From: Lunatimonas lonarensis
GTDB lineage: Bacteria; Bacteroidota; Bacteroidia; Cytophagales; Cyclobacteriaceae
Reading direction: 5' to 3'
Length of the DNA stretch: 64,000 bases
NCBI RefSeq assembly: GCF_000390185.1
Contig: NZ_AQHR01000021.1
Location: 1 to 64,000, forward strand
A program made the position numbers and the translations under genes. The notes beneath the pieces were generated by a model that saw only the letters and a list, made by a program, of their open reading frames with translations, was not told the DNA's origin and did no database searches. Shown here piece after piece: positions 17,466 to 26,370 of the stretch. Numbering within the stretch: the first letter of the stretch is position 1; each line of letters opens with the position of its first letter.

Positions 17466-19628
17466 ATGGCAACATTAAGACAATTAGCGTTAATGAAGGT
17501 GCAGGAAAGATCCTACGTGACTTCCGAGGCTCCCTCTCTTAAGGTTTCTGATTACTTTGGGTCTCAGGTATTTGGTCTGAAGGAAATGCAGGAAGCGTTA
17601 GCTCCCTCCGTTTACCAGCGAGTTGCCGGTGCCATAGAAAAGGGATCTAAAATAGACATGTCCACTGCGGAGGAGGTAGCGACTGCGGTAAAGAGCTGGG
17701 CGTTGGCCAAAGGTGCCACCCACTACACCCACTGGTTTCAGCCGCTGACCGGTTCCACGGCCGAAAAGCACGACACCTTCTTTGATGCACTATCCAAGAT
17801 GGAGAAGTTCAAAGGTTCCGCCCTGGTGCAACAGGAACCAGATGCCTCCTCTTTCCCAAGTGGGGGTATCCGTACCACGTTTGAGGCAAGAGGGTATACC
17901 GCTTGGGATCCAAGTTCGCCCATCTTTATCTACGACAAAACACTTTGCATTCCTACCATTTTCGTCTCCTACACCGGCGAGGCGCTTGACTTCAAAACCC
18001 CGTTGATCCGTTCCACGGAAGCCGTAAACCAAGCCGCAGTGGATATATGCCAGTACTTTGACCGCAATGTGCGCAAGGTATACCCTTCTTTGGGTGTGGA
18101 ACAGGAGTATTTCCTTATCGACAAAGCTCTTTACTCTACCAGACCTGATTTGGTCATGTCGGGACGTTCGGTTTTTGGACATAACCCTGCCCGTGGTCAG
18201 CAGTTGGATGACCACTACTTCGGATCCATTGCACAGCGTGTGAAGGAATACATGAAGGACTTCGAGATCGAAGCCTGGAAATTGGGCATTCCGGTTTCTA
18301 CCCGTCACAATGAAGTAGCTCCAGGTCAGTACGAAGTAGCGCCACTGTTTGAAGAAATCAACAAGGCCTGCGATCACAACCTGCTCCTTATGGACCTGAT
18401 GGAAAAGGTGGCCGACCGACACGGCTTCAAGGTGCTTTTCCACGAGAAGCCATTTGCCGGACTGAACGGTAGCGGTAAGCACAACAACTGGTCATTGATC
18501 ACCGACACAGGGGTCAACCTGTTCCAGCCAAGCAACTCTGCCAGGGAAAACCTTCAGTTTCTATGTTTCTTGGTCGGCACCATCAAGGCGGTATATGTGT
18601 ATGCAGACCTGCTGAGGGCCAGCATTGCATCCGCCAGCAACGACTACCGATTGGGTGCCAACGAAGCACCGCCCGCGATCATCTCCGTATTCCTCGGTTC
18701 TACGCTGAGCTCTGTGCTTGACGAGTTGGAGCACAATGGAAACGTGAAGATCGAAAAAGGCGACAACATGTATATGAAGCTGGGTCTTACCAAAATCCCG
18801 GAAATCATACTGGACAACACCGACCGTAACCGTACCTCTCCCTTTGCCTTCACCGGCAACAAGTTTGAGTTCCGTGCGGTAGGATCAAGTGCCAACTCTG
18901 CCGGCCCAATGACCGCGCTGAACGTGATCGTTGCAGACGTCTTGAAGGAGATGAAAGTGGACATCGACAAGGAGATGGAAGCAGGCAAGGAAAAGAAAAT
19001 CGCCATCGTTGACGTTTTGCGCAGATACATCACAGAGAGCAAGGATATTCGCTTCGAGGCCGACGGTTACTCTGATGAGTGGGCGGAGGAAGCAGCGCGA
19101 AGAGGCCTTTCCAACCTGAAGAGCACGCCATTTGCCTTGGATACCTTGGTGACCAAGAAGACGGCAGACCTTTACAAGCGCCACAAAGTACTTAGCGAAA
19201 AGGAGCTACATGCTAGGCATGAGATCCGCTTGGAAAACTACATCATGCGGGTGCAGATCGAGTCCAGGGTAATGGGTGACTTGGCATTGAACCATATCAT
19301 TCCTACCGCGATCCAGTATCAGAACAAGCTTATCGAAAACGCAAACGGACTGAAAGGCCTGGGATTGGATCACCGTGCGGCCATCGAAACCATCGAGCAG
19401 GTGAGCAAGCACATTGAATCCTTGAAGCTGAACGTAGGGGAGATGATCGAAGCCAGAAAGCGAATCAACAAAGAAGAGGATATCGCGAAGAAGGCAAAAC
19501 TTTACAGCACCGATGTGAAGGATGCCTACTTTGATAAAATCCGCTATGCAGTTGACAAGCTCGAGTTATTGGTGGACAACGAATCTTGGCCACTGGTGAA
19601 ATACAGAGAGATGTTATTTATCAAATAG
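17466..19628 (+). CDS. glnN: type III glutamine synthetase
   Basis: This 720-residue enzyme condenses ammonia and glutamate with ATP to give glutamine. The length and motifs (FEARGYTAWDPSSPIFIYD, LGVEQEYFLID, NEVAPGQYE, KPFAGLNGSGKHNNWS, NRTSPFAFTGNKFEFRAVGSSANSAGPMT, each in short parts) are those of the GSIII dodecamer class, common in Bacteroidota, not GSI or GSII. Start 17466 was chosen because the family begins shortly before 'ALMKVQERSY' and because the promoter box overlaps the earlier ATG. It is monocistronic, with its own terminator. Confidence 0.95.
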   Translation: MATLRQLALMKVQERSYVTSEAPSLKVSDYFGSQVFGLKEMQEALAPSVYQRVAGAIEKGSKIDMSTAEEVATAVKSWALAKGATHYTHWFQPLTGSTAEKHDTFFDALSKMEKFKGSALVQQEPDASSFPSGGIRTTFEARGYTAWDPSSPIFIYDKTLCIPTIFVSYTGEALDFKTPLIRSTEAVNQAAVDICQYFDRNVRKVYPSLGVEQEYFLIDKALYSTRPDLVMSGRSVFGHNPARGQQLDDHYFGSIAQRVKEYMKDFEIEAWKLGIPVSTRHNEVAPGQYEVAPLFEEINKACDHNLLLMDLMEKVADRHGFKVLFHEKPFAGLNGSGKHNNWSLITDTGVNLFQPSNSARENLQFLCFLVGTIKAVYVYADLLRASIASASNDYRLGANEAPPAIISVFLGSTLSSVLDELEHNGNVKIEKGDNMYMKLGLTKIPEIILDNTDRNRTSPFAFTGNKFEFRAVGSSANSAGPMTALNVIVADVLKEMKVDIDKEMEAGKEKKIAIVDVLRRYITESKDIRFEADGYSDEWAEEAARRGLSNLKSTPFALDTLVTKKTADLYKRHKVLSEKELHARHEIRLENYIMRVQIESRVMGDLALNHIIPTAIQYQNKLIENANGLKGLGLDHRAAIETIEQVSKHIESLKLNVGEMIEARKRINKEEDIAKKAKLYSTDVKDAYFDKIRYAVDKLELLVDNESWPLVKYREMLFIK

Positions 19629-19639
19629 AACCATTCGAA

Positions 19640-19671
19640 AACCGGCTGCTAACCCAGCCGGTTTTTTTTTT
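19640..19671 (+). terminator. glnN intrinsic terminator
   Basis: AACCGGCTG and CAGCCGGTT form a 9-bp stem with a 6-base loop, followed by about 10 T. It begins 11 bases after the glnN stop. Confidence 0.9.
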
Positions 19672-19752
19672 GCCAATTCTGATCCTTAGGTGTGCCAACA
19701 CGGGCAGGTGGGTTTGTTGTCATTTTCTGAACAAGGGGCTTTCTTAACAGGG

Positions 19753-19760
19753 TATTTTTG
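19753..19760 (+). promoter_or_regulatory. -7 box upstream of the esterase gene
   Basis: TATTTTTG matches TAnnTTTG, giving a leader of about 50 bases before the ATG at 19816. The -33 element is not obvious. Confidence 0.5.
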
Positions 19761-19815
19761 TATCTTGTTGGCGTAAATTTAAACCGTATGTTATCCAAAC
19801 CCAGCCAATACCCCT

Positions 19816-20685
19816 ATGAAATCGAGCCATTACGTAGCCTTAGGTTTTTTTCTTTTTTCCGCCACGATAGCCCATGCCCAAGATAGCCGGGTATTTGACA
19901 ACCTAACGCTGAAGAGCGAGCTGTTGGACATGGAGCGTCACTACGCCATCTATCTACCTCCGGGTTATGACCATTCCGAACGAAGCTACCCTGTGCTGTA
20001 TCTCCTGCACGGCGGCGGGGATGACCATACCGGATGGGTACAGTTTGGCGAGGTGCAGCACATAGCGGACAAAGCGATCAAAGAGGGCACGGCAACCCCG
20101 ATGATTATCGTGATGCCTGACGCCAATACGGGTAGACGGGGCTATTTCAACGATATAAACGGCGTGTGGCGGTACGAGGATTTTTTCTTCGAAGAATTCA
20201 TCCCATTTATTGAAGGTAAGTACCGGATCAAGGCGGAGAAGCGATACCGCGCCGTAGCCGGATTGTCCATGGGTGGGGGAGGTTCTTTTTTTTATGCCAT
20301 GCACCGGCCGGACATGTTCTCGTCTGCTGCACCACTGAGTGCTGCGCTGCGTAGTCAGACAAAAGAAGAATTCCGGCAGGCCCTGGAAAACAGCGGTACC
20401 AAGGTGAAGAATTCGACCTCGCTGGATGCTTACTACGATAGGCACCAAGCGCTGCGGCAGATCGAGGTAAGTTCCTTGGAAGACATGAAGTCCGTCCGCT
20501 GGTATTTTGACTGTGGAGACGACGATTTCCTCTACGAAGGCAACAGCCTCGTACACATAGCCCTGCGGAAAAAAGAGGTTCCCCATGAGTTCCGTATCCG
20601 GGATGGTGGCCATACTTGGGGGTATTGGCGTACCTCCTTGCCCGATGTACTGGGGTTTGTGTCGGAGGCTTTTCACCAACGATAA
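19816..20685 (+). CDS. secreted esterase of the esterase D / feruloyl esterase-like family
   Basis: This 289-residue alpha/beta hydrolase has a signal peptide (to AHAQ). The nucleophile is S151 in GLSMGGGGS. The oxyanion-side motif is YLLHGGGDDHTGW. The likely acid is in DCGDDDFLY (~D234), and the catalytic His is H266 (DGGHTWGYW). The domain is the one found in Bacteroidota enzymes fused to or near xylanases and enterochelin esterase-like proteins. Release of acyl groups from sugars is the family theme, but no glycan-utilisation genes are adjacent. The next gene begins 26 bases later, probably in the same operon. Confidence 0.82.
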   Translation: MKSSHYVALGFFLFSATIAHAQDSRVFDNLTLKSELLDMERHYAIYLPPGYDHSERSYPVLYLLHGGGDDHTGWVQFGEVQHIADKAIKEGTATPMIIVMPDANTGRRGYFNDINGVWRYEDFFFEEFIPFIEGKYRIKAEKRYRAVAGLSMGGGGSFFYAMHRPDMFSSAAPLSAALRSQTKEEFRQALENSGTKVKNSTSLDAYYDRHQALRQIEVSSLEDMKSVRWYFDCGDDDFLYEGNSLVHIALRKKEVPHEFRIRDGGHTWGYWRTSLPDVLGFVSEAFHQR

Positions 20686-20711
20686 GGAAATGCTTTGAAA
20701 GTCCATTATAT

Positions 20712-21179
20712 ATGAAAAACACGGTCCATTTACTGTTATTTCTGGTGGTAGCACTGTTTCCCCTTTTTGGAAAGGCACAGCAGCAGAACAGCGTCTACGA
20801 TGAGTCCCTTGCCAACGCCCTCGGCGCGGACGATTATGGCATGAAGATGTACACCTTTGTGCTGTTGACCTCCGGTGAGCATACTCCGGAGGATCAGGCG
20901 GTGGTAGCAGCTGCCTTTGCCGGCCACATGGCCAACATTAACCGGCTGGCTAAGGAAGGGAAGCTGTTGCTGGCCGGCCCCTTTGGGCCAAATAGCGATG
21001 CGATGCGGGGCCTGTTTGTTTTTGACAGTGCGGATGTGGAGCAGGTAAAGGGCTGGCTGGCCGGCGATCCTGCCATTGAAGAGGGTTTTTTGAAAGCCTC
21101 GCTGTATCCTTGGTACGGCTCAGCGGCGCTGCCCCTGTATCTGGAGGCATCCGAAAAGATCTGGAAAGTTAAGCCCTGA
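20712..21179 (+). CDS. exported YciI-like (YCII domain) protein
   Basis: This 155-residue protein starts at the ATG at 20712, which opens a signal peptide (MKNTVHLLLFLVVALFPLFGKAQ). Residues ~38-140 form a ferredoxin-like YCII fold: YTFVLLTSGEH, HMANINRLAKEGKLLLAGPFG, GLFVFDSADVEQVKGWLAGDPAIEEG. Some YciI-like domains act in catabolic ring chemistry, but the function of exported versions is unknown. Sits between the esterase and corA with gaps of 26 and 27 bases, so an operon is likely. Confidence 0.75.
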   Translation: MKNTVHLLLFLVVALFPLFGKAQQQNSVYDESLANALGADDYGMKMYTFVLLTSGEHTPEDQAVVAAAFAGHMANINRLAKEGKLLLAGPFGPNSDAMRGLFVFDSADVEQVKGWLAGDPAIEEGFLKASLYPWYGSAALPLYLEASEKIWKVKP

Positions 21180-21206
21180 GAGATCGTTGGTGTAAGCGAG
21201 GACTGA

Positions 21207-22274
21207 ATGGCAAGGAAACGACAAAAGCGAAAACTGAAGGCAGGGCTGGCTCCGGGCACGGCACTCTTCACCGGGGAGCAGAAGATGGAGCGCTTGGAAA
21301 TGTCCGTACTGAGGTACGACGCGGATTTGTACGAAGAATCGTTTCCCGGCAGCCTCGAGGAGGTGCTATCGGAGCTGCGACCGGGCGGGCCGGTGACCTG
21401 GGTCAATCTGGACGGGCTGCACGAAGAGCATGCCGTGGAGCGGATCTGTCAACGGTTGGATATCCACAAGCTCACCATGGAGGATATCTTGAGCGTGGGG
21501 CAGCGACCCAAGGTGGAAGAACATGCCGACTACCTGCATGTGGTGTTGCGCATGTTTATGATGGATGGGACAATCCGGGAAACCACAGACGAACAGCTCA
21601 GCTTTATTCTGAAGGGCAATCTGTTGCTTACCTTTCAGGAGCGCAAGGGTGACGTGTTTGATGGGGTGCGGAAGCGCTTGCGGGAAAGCAAGGGGCAGAT
21701 ACGCCGGCGCCCCGCCGACTACCTCCTATATGCGCTTATGGATGCGGTGGTGGATAACTATTACCCTATACTGGAAACCCTCGGGGAGCAGTACGAGGAG
21801 TTGGAAATGGAGCTGCTGGACAATCCCACGCGGGCCGCGCTGGGCCGACTCCATATCCTGCGCAGGGAGACCATTCTGCTGCGCAGGTCGGTGTATCCGC
21901 TGCGGGAAGTAGTGGGACGCTTCGAGAAAATGGAAGAACCCGTTGTGAGCGAGGGCACGCGGGTTTTTATCCGGGACCTGTATGACCATACCATACAGGT
22001 CATAGAAAACATCGAGGTGCTACGGGATATCGCCACGAGCCTGCTGGACCTCTATATGAACAGCGTATCGAACAAGATGAACGAGGTGATGAAAGTGCTT
22101 ACGATCATCGCGACGCTGTTTATTCCGCTCACCTTTATTGTAGGGGTCTATGGGATGAACTTCGACTATATGCCGGAGCTGAAGTGGCGTTACGGATACT
22201 TTGTGGTATTGGGGCTGATGTTTGTGGCGGTGCTGGGCATGATGTACTTTTTTAGGCGTAGGAGGTGGCTGTAG
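21207..22274 (+). CDS. corA: CorA-family magnesium/cobalt transporter
   Basis: This 355-residue inner-membrane divalent cation channel has the large cytoplasmic domain first (NLDGLHEEHAVERICQRLDIH, MEDILSVGQRPKVEEHADY). Two C-terminal membrane helices follow. The first ends in the selectivity motif YGMNFDYMPEL (GMN = 316-318). The final segment leads into the basic tail RRRRWL. All elements of a functional CorA are present. Probably last gene of the esterase-yciI-corA group. Confidence 0.93.
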   Translation: MARKRQKRKLKAGLAPGTALFTGEQKMERLEMSVLRYDADLYEESFPGSLEEVLSELRPGGPVTWVNLDGLHEEHAVERICQRLDIHKLTMEDILSVGQRPKVEEHADYLHVVLRMFMMDGTIRETTDEQLSFILKGNLLLTFQERKGDVFDGVRKRLRESKGQIRRRPADYLLYALMDAVVDNYYPILETLGEQYEELEMELLDNPTRAALGRLHILRRETILLRRSVYPLREVVGRFEKMEEPVVSEGTRVFIRDLYDHTIQVIENIEVLRDIATSLLDLYMNSVSNKMNEVMKVLTIIATLFIPLTFIVGVYGMNFDYMPELKWRYGYFVVLGLMFVAVLGMMYFFRRRRWL

Positions 22275-22589
22275 CCTGATTTAATGTGCACAAGCCGTCG
22301 AAATAGGTAAGAAATACCCGGAACAGGGTGTTTTTTGCGTGGTAGTTTAGGGCTATCTTTAGCAGTAAATCGTGGCCCAAAGCCCATAAGCTGAAAAAGT
22401 GGGCGAGCAAGCTGGTTATGGCTTGTGGCGAAGCGGGAAGGAATCTGCCTAGTCGCAAGCTATAAGCAATCGCGGGTTAAATCGTAAATTCAAGGTCTGT
22501 GCAGAGTTAATAGACATTTGTGGTGGAGGTCAGGAAATCGCCTCGAATAGCCCCACATCTCTTAGCAGCCGATTTTTGCCACCGTTGGA
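22275..22589. other. intergenic region, possible decayed repeat
   Basis: No gene is called here. The stretch is richer in short inverted pieces (GCAAGC with GCTTGT near 22409-22434) than its surroundings. It carries a minus-strand frame of ~68 codons (22252-22458) that reads hydrophobic but overlaps the corA end. It may be a worn copy of a dispersed repeat; I cannot test that without the genome. Confidence 0.3.
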
Positions 22590-23318
22590 ATGAAACAGTT
22601 CATACTTATGGTTACTTTAATTCTGTCGGTACTCTGCTCCTGCTCTCAAACAGATAGTAGTGGAGTAACTGCGGAAGAGAAAATGGAAGTTTCATGCAAC
22701 TGTGTAGATGGCGTATTTTCTTCCAGAAATGCCTTACCAATAGCCCATTCTCGAATTGGGAAAATTCTCGTCATATTTTGCGGCTACAAAGGTGATTATT
22801 ATGAGCTTGACAGTATAGATAACACTCAAAATAACTTCGGTTTCAAACGCACAGCGTTTGAAATTATTCAATGCTCGAATGACAGTGTTTTGGTTGTCGT
22901 GGAAGAATACTACACTGATTCGATTCGTGTTTCGGACGAAGGATTCAAACATTTTCGACTTTCTCATTTTCCCAAAGCGGAAAATTTAGAATACGAACCA
23001 ACTACATTACTCGAATACCAATACAAAGAAACACAGGACGGAATCGGGATTGACACCTTAATAGCTTTACCACCCAAATTTTTTCAACAAAAATACCTTA
23101 ATGAACTTGTTGGTTTGGTAGAGTTCTATAAGAATGATACTACTGACACCTCAAAATATTACGACTTGAAGCTACACTATCTTTTTTTGAGAGCTTTATC
23201 AGACGAAAAATTTATGGGGGAATTTATATCATCCGGGCCATATGACGGCTACATGGGGCCAGTATTTAGAGATTTTAAATCGTATCTTGGACATGAAAGA
23301 AGGAAGAACGGTAGCTAG
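22590..23318 (+). CDS. AT-rich lipoprotein of unknown function
   Basis: This 242-residue protein has a lipoprotein signal (MKQFILMVTLILSVLCSC; Cys at 16 or 18). The mature part is beta-rich then helical, with CNCVDG, YKGDYYELDSIDN, VVVEEYYTDSIRVSDEG and late DGYMGPVFRDFKSYLG. I do not recognise a family. Its base and codon use is AT-richer than corA before it and the genes after it, and it is bracketed by repeat-like intergenic DNA, consistent with acquisition (inference). Confidence 0.6.
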   Translation: MKQFILMVTLILSVLCSCSQTDSSGVTAEEKMEVSCNCVDGVFSSRNALPIAHSRIGKILVIFCGYKGDYYELDSIDNTQNNFGFKRTAFEIIQCSNDSVLVVVEEYYTDSIRVSDEGFKHFRLSHFPKAENLEYEPTTLLEYQYKETQDGIGIDTLIALPPKFFQQKYLNELVGLVEFYKNDTTDTSKYYDLKLHYLFLRALSDEKFMGEFISSGPYDGYMGPVFRDFKSYLGHERRKNGS

Positions 23319-23348
23319 TATACCTATGAAATCGAGCATGACGTTGCC

Positions 23349-23395
23349 GTCGCACACTGGGTTGCCCCGATAGCTATCCGGGGCAACCATGCGAC
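23349..23395. repeat. REP-like palindrome
   Basis: The inner arms GGTTGCCCCG and CGGGGCAACC form a 10-bp stem with a 9-base loop. Outer arms GTCGCA and TGCGAC extend it as an imperfect cruciform of ~47 bases. There is no T run, so it is unlike a terminator. It lies directly after the AT-rich lipoprotein gene. Confidence 0.55.
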
Positions 23396-23533
23396 CTGCC
23401 ACGAATATCGGGATATAGTGCGTCCGCCCTTTAAAACATGAGCTCATTGGGTAATGTATTTTTAGGTGTTCTACAACAAAACGGAGCGAACCGAAAAACA
23501 GCAGCGAGGGTTTCCTTGTTACTTGTTCAAAAA

Positions 23534-23914
23534 ATGCTAACACTACGACTTGCAGCGGTATACAATGTACTATGGGGTGCGTGGGTGGTTTTGTTCCCCC
23601 AGCAGTTCTTCCACCTAACTGGCATGGAACCCATCAACCATCCGATGGTATGGCAGGGCATGGGTATGGTGATAGGGGTGTACGGACTTGGCTATTGGTG
23701 GGCAAGCTATAACCCCTACAGGCATTGGCCTATCGTTGCGGTAGGCTTTTTGGGTAAGCTATTTGGGCCAATTGGCTTTTTGGTTAACTACCTTACCGGG
23801 GAGGCACCAGCCAGCTTTGGCTATACGTTGATAACCAATGATTTGATATGGTGGATTCCGTTTTTTCTTATTTTGAAAAAGGTACATACAGAGTATAGAT
23901 GGGCCCTACATTGA
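23534..23914 (+). CDS. small four-helix membrane protein
   Basis: This 126-residue protein has four predicted membrane segments (LRLAAVYNVLWGAWVVLF; VWQGMGMVIGVYGLGYWW; PIVAVGFLGKLFGPIGFLV; LIWWIPFFLIL). It resembles a family annotated in Cytophagales as alkyl hydroperoxide reductase-like membrane protein, a label without functional proof. Start 23534 was chosen over 23438 because the upstream 32 codons are not hydrophobic or conserved-looking. Its stop overlaps the next start (TGATG), so translation is likely coupled to the DoxX gene. Confidence 0.65.
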   Translation: MLTLRLAAVYNVLWGAWVVLFPQQFFHLTGMEPINHPMVWQGMGMVIGVYGLGYWWASYNPYRHWPIVAVGFLGKLFGPIGFLVNYLTGEAPASFGYTLITNDLIWWIPFFLILKKVHTEYRWALH

Positions 23915-24282
23915 TGCGAAAGGCCACCATATGGCTTTTGGGATTGTTCTACATGGTGGCTGGTGCTAACCACTTTGTCAATCCCGGTTTCTACCTGCCG
24001 TTAATCCCGGACTATTTTCCATTCCCCGGCCTCATCAACTATGTTTCCGGTGTGCTGGAAGTTTTGGTCGGGCTTGGCGTATTGTTTCGTAAAACCCGCA
24101 AACGGGCAGCGTTGGGCATCGTCTTTCTTCTGGTATTGTTCATTCCTTCCCACGTGTACCTTATTCAGCTTGGGGGCTGTGTTGCCGATGGACTGTGCGT
24201 TCCCCTGTGGGTAGCGTGGGTTCGTTTGATAATTATTCATCCCCTGTTGATGTATTGGGCGTATTATGTCTCAAAAAAATAG
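23914..24282 (+). CDS. DoxX-family membrane protein
   Basis: This 122-residue inner-membrane protein with four helices shows the DoxX/MauE-like pattern: an N-terminal 'LLGLFYMVAGANHFVNPGFY', then 'GVLEVLVGLGVLF', 'KRAALGIVFLLVLFIPSHV' and a last helix. The start at 23914 overlaps the previous stop codon by one base. DoxX proteins are linked to thiosulfate:quinone oxidation or redox stress, but this short version cannot be assigned. Followed by the DUF2237 gene after 6 bases, making a three-gene unit. Confidence 0.75.
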   Translation: MRKATIWLLGLFYMVAGANHFVNPGFYLPLIPDYFPFPGLINYVSGVLEVLVGLGVLFRKTRKRAALGIVFLLVLFIPSHVYLIQLGGCVADGLCVPLWVAWVRLIIIHPLLMYWAYYVSKK

Positions 24283-24288
24283 TATCTC

Positions 24289-24654
24289 ATGGCTAAGAAT
24301 GTATTTGGAGAACCCCTGAAGACCTGTTGCAAGGATCCGTTGACCGGGTTTTATCGAGATGGTTTTTGCAGAACCGATCAATTTGACCAGGGCAGTCATA
24401 CAGTCTGCGCGATACTCACCGAGGAGTTTTTGCAATTTTCGCGTAGCCGTGGCAATGATTTGATTACGCCCAGGCCCGAGTACCTTTTCCCCGGGCTAAA
24501 GCCAGGAGATAAATGGTGTCTTTGTGCCCTACGTTGGAAGGAAGCCTTCGAAGCAGGTGTTGCACCATTTGTGGTTTTGGAAGCTACTAATGAAAGGACG
24601 TTGGATTACATCGATATCAGCGAGTTGATTTCCCATGCGTATAAGCAGGAATAG
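24289..24654 (+). CDS. DUF2237 family protein
   Basis: This 121-residue soluble protein carries the DUF2237 signature nearly end to end: NVFGEPLKTCCKDPLTGFYRDG, then VCAILTEEFLQFSRSRGNDL, FPGLKPGDKWCLCALRW and VVLEATNERTLDYI (parts). The conserved cysteine cluster (CC, C in FCRTD, CLC) is intact. Function unknown; known homologues are widespread small proteins often near redox genes. It is 6 bases after the DoxX gene. Confidence 0.85.
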   Translation: MAKNVFGEPLKTCCKDPLTGFYRDGFCRTDQFDQGSHTVCAILTEEFLQFSRSRGNDLITPRPEYLFPGLKPGDKWCLCALRWKEAFEAGVAPFVVLEATNERTLDYIDISELISHAYKQE

Positions 24655-24919
24655 TTTTTGGCTGTGCACTGATGGAATCCAATGCCTGCTCGCTTCGGTA
24701 CTACCTTATGGGCATCCTACTTCCCGCATTGAGCAGACCTAGGAATGCGATAGGGCCGCGACGATTGACTGTCAGTCTATGATTCGAAAAGTCCAGCGAA
24801 TCAGTTGGCTTCCGGTTTTGGCATTCCAACCGAAAACCTGGCCTAATTGCGCGCTATTTAACCCTTAATATTTGGATATGCAGTCCGGCTGCATTTATTT
24901 TGCGGTACACTTCAGGCAA

Positions 24920-25021
24920 CTGATTTATTTAGAAGAGGGGAGAGAACAGGCTCTGAGAACCTCTGGCAACCTTCCTCCGGCGGAAAGGTGCCAATACCTG
25001 CCCGAGAGGGAACGATAAATT
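24920..25021 (+). ncRNA. SAM-I (S-box) riboswitch
   Basis: The conserved S-box parts appear in order: P1 ATTTAT paired with ATAAAT at the far end; AGAGGGGAGAG; the CTCTGAGAACCTCTGGCAACC block; AAGGTGCCAATACCTGCC; and a short P4 closing GAGAGGGAAC. GGCA(ACC) and GGTGCC form P3. It ends 122 bases before the metZ-like start. S-box RNAs bind S-adenosylmethionine and shut off methionine biosynthesis genes; the expression platform (terminator or start-site blocking) is not clear by eye. Confidence 0.88.
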
Positions 25022-25143
25022 GGCAAGTATGACTCCTTCCATTCCGTATAATCTTCTTTTGTGCAGCACCACGTCCGGGATTTATCCAGCGTTTGGGTGT
25101 GTCTGCATGTATCCATTTTCCACCGTATCTAATCAGAGTATTC

Positions 25144-26319
25144 ATGTCCTATAAAAATTTCGAGACACAGGCCGTTCGAATCGCCGAATCTGCTTCAGAT
25201 CAGCGTGAGCATTCTTCGCCCATCTACCTAAGTTCCAGTTTTGTGTTTGACTCGGCTGAACAGGCCAGACAAATGTTTGCGGATGAAATCCCTGGAAATA
25301 TCTATTCCCGCTATGCCAACCCGAATACCAGTGACTTGATCGCCAAGGTATGCGCCGCTGAGGGTACCGAAGCGGGGCTCACAACCGCCTCCGGAATGGC
25401 AGCGATGTTTGGCAGCATGGCATCCCTTTTGTCGCAGGGCGATCATATTCTGGCATCTCGGTCCCTGTTTGGGTCTACCCACCAATTACTGACCCGGGTT
25501 TTTCCCAAGTGGGGGATTTCGCATACCTATGGCGACATCAAGGATATAGACCGGTGGGAGGAGTTGATACAGCCCACTACCAAGATGATTTTTATCGAAA
25601 CCCCCTCCAATCCGGGCCTGGAGATCATTGACCTCGAGTACATTGCTGCCCTGGCGAATGCGCACAACCTACTATTGGTGGTCGACAACTGCTTTGCTAC
25701 GCCTTACCTACAGCAGCCGGCAAAGTGGGGTGCACACTTGGTGAGCCACAGTGCGACGAAGTTTATTGATGGACAGGGGCGCGTTTTGGGGGGCTTGATC
25801 CTGGGGCAAAAGAAGTACGTTGATGAGGTGCAGTTTTTTATGCGCCACACCGGCCCATCCCTGTCCCCCTTCAACGCTTGGGTACTGGCAAAGAGCATGG
25901 AAACCTTGGCGGTTCGCATGGACAGGCATTGCAGCAACGCACTGAAGATCGCCGAGTATTTTCAGGAAAGTAGGGACATCGAGTTTGTCAAATATCCGTT
26001 TTTGCCCTCCCATCCCCAGTACCACTTGGCCAAAAAGCAAATGAAGCAGGGCGGTGGTATTATAACCCTTACCCTAAAGGGAGGATTGGAGCGGGCCAAG
26101 CGCTTTATTGATCAGCTCCAGATGATTACCGTCACGGCCAACCTCGGGGATAGCCGCAGCATCGTCACACATCCGGCCTCCACGACCCATAGCAAGCTAA
26201 CCGAAGAAGAGCGTGAGCGGGTAGGAATACTAAATGGTCTGGTACGCCTTTCTGTGGGCCTGGAACATGTGGACGACATTATTGCAGATATCGAGCGGGC
26301 ACTGGAGAAGTCGAGGTAG
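25144..26319 (+). CDS. metZ: O-succinyl-/O-acetylhomoserine sulfhydrylase (Cys/Met metabolism PLP enzyme)
   Basis: This 391-residue PLP enzyme of the gamma family makes homocysteine from an activated homoserine and sulfide. Visible are substrate/PLP motifs YSRYANPNTSDL, TASGMAAMFG, the cofactor Asp181 (VVDNCFATPYLQ), the Schiff-base Lys206 in SHSATKFIDGQGRVLGG, and the late GDSRSIVTHPASTTH. 'IDGQGR' and the family length fit MetZ-like sulfhydrylases better than cystathionine gamma-synthase; the donor (succinyl or acetyl) is uncertain. Start 25144 follows the leader. The S-box upstream indicates control by SAM. Confidence 0.88.
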   Translation: MSYKNFETQAVRIAESASDQREHSSPIYLSSSFVFDSAEQARQMFADEIPGNIYSRYANPNTSDLIAKVCAAEGTEAGLTTASGMAAMFGSMASLLSQGDHILASRSLFGSTHQLLTRVFPKWGISHTYGDIKDIDRWEELIQPTTKMIFIETPSNPGLEIIDLEYIAALANAHNLLLVVDNCFATPYLQQPAKWGAHLVSHSATKFIDGQGRVLGGLILGQKKYVDEVQFFMRHTGPSLSPFNAWVLAKSMETLAVRMDRHCSNALKIAEYFQESRDIEFVKYPFLPSHPQYHLAKKQMKQGGGIITLTLKGGLERAKRFIDQLQMITVTANLGDSRSIVTHPASTTHSKLTEEERERVGILNGLVRLSVGLEHVDDIIADIERALEKSR

Positions 26320-26370
26320 CGGAGATTGGCCCCGTTCTCTCCAAGCACCATTTTCGTTACTGGAGAGAGG

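Noticed and set aside
17790-18482. Long minus-strand frame inside glnN
   Set aside because: Antisense shadow of a strongly conserved gene.
26335-26369. Stem CTCTCCA/TGGAGAG between metZ and the barrel-like gene as a terminator
   Set aside because: Short stem, 17-base loop and no T run on either side.
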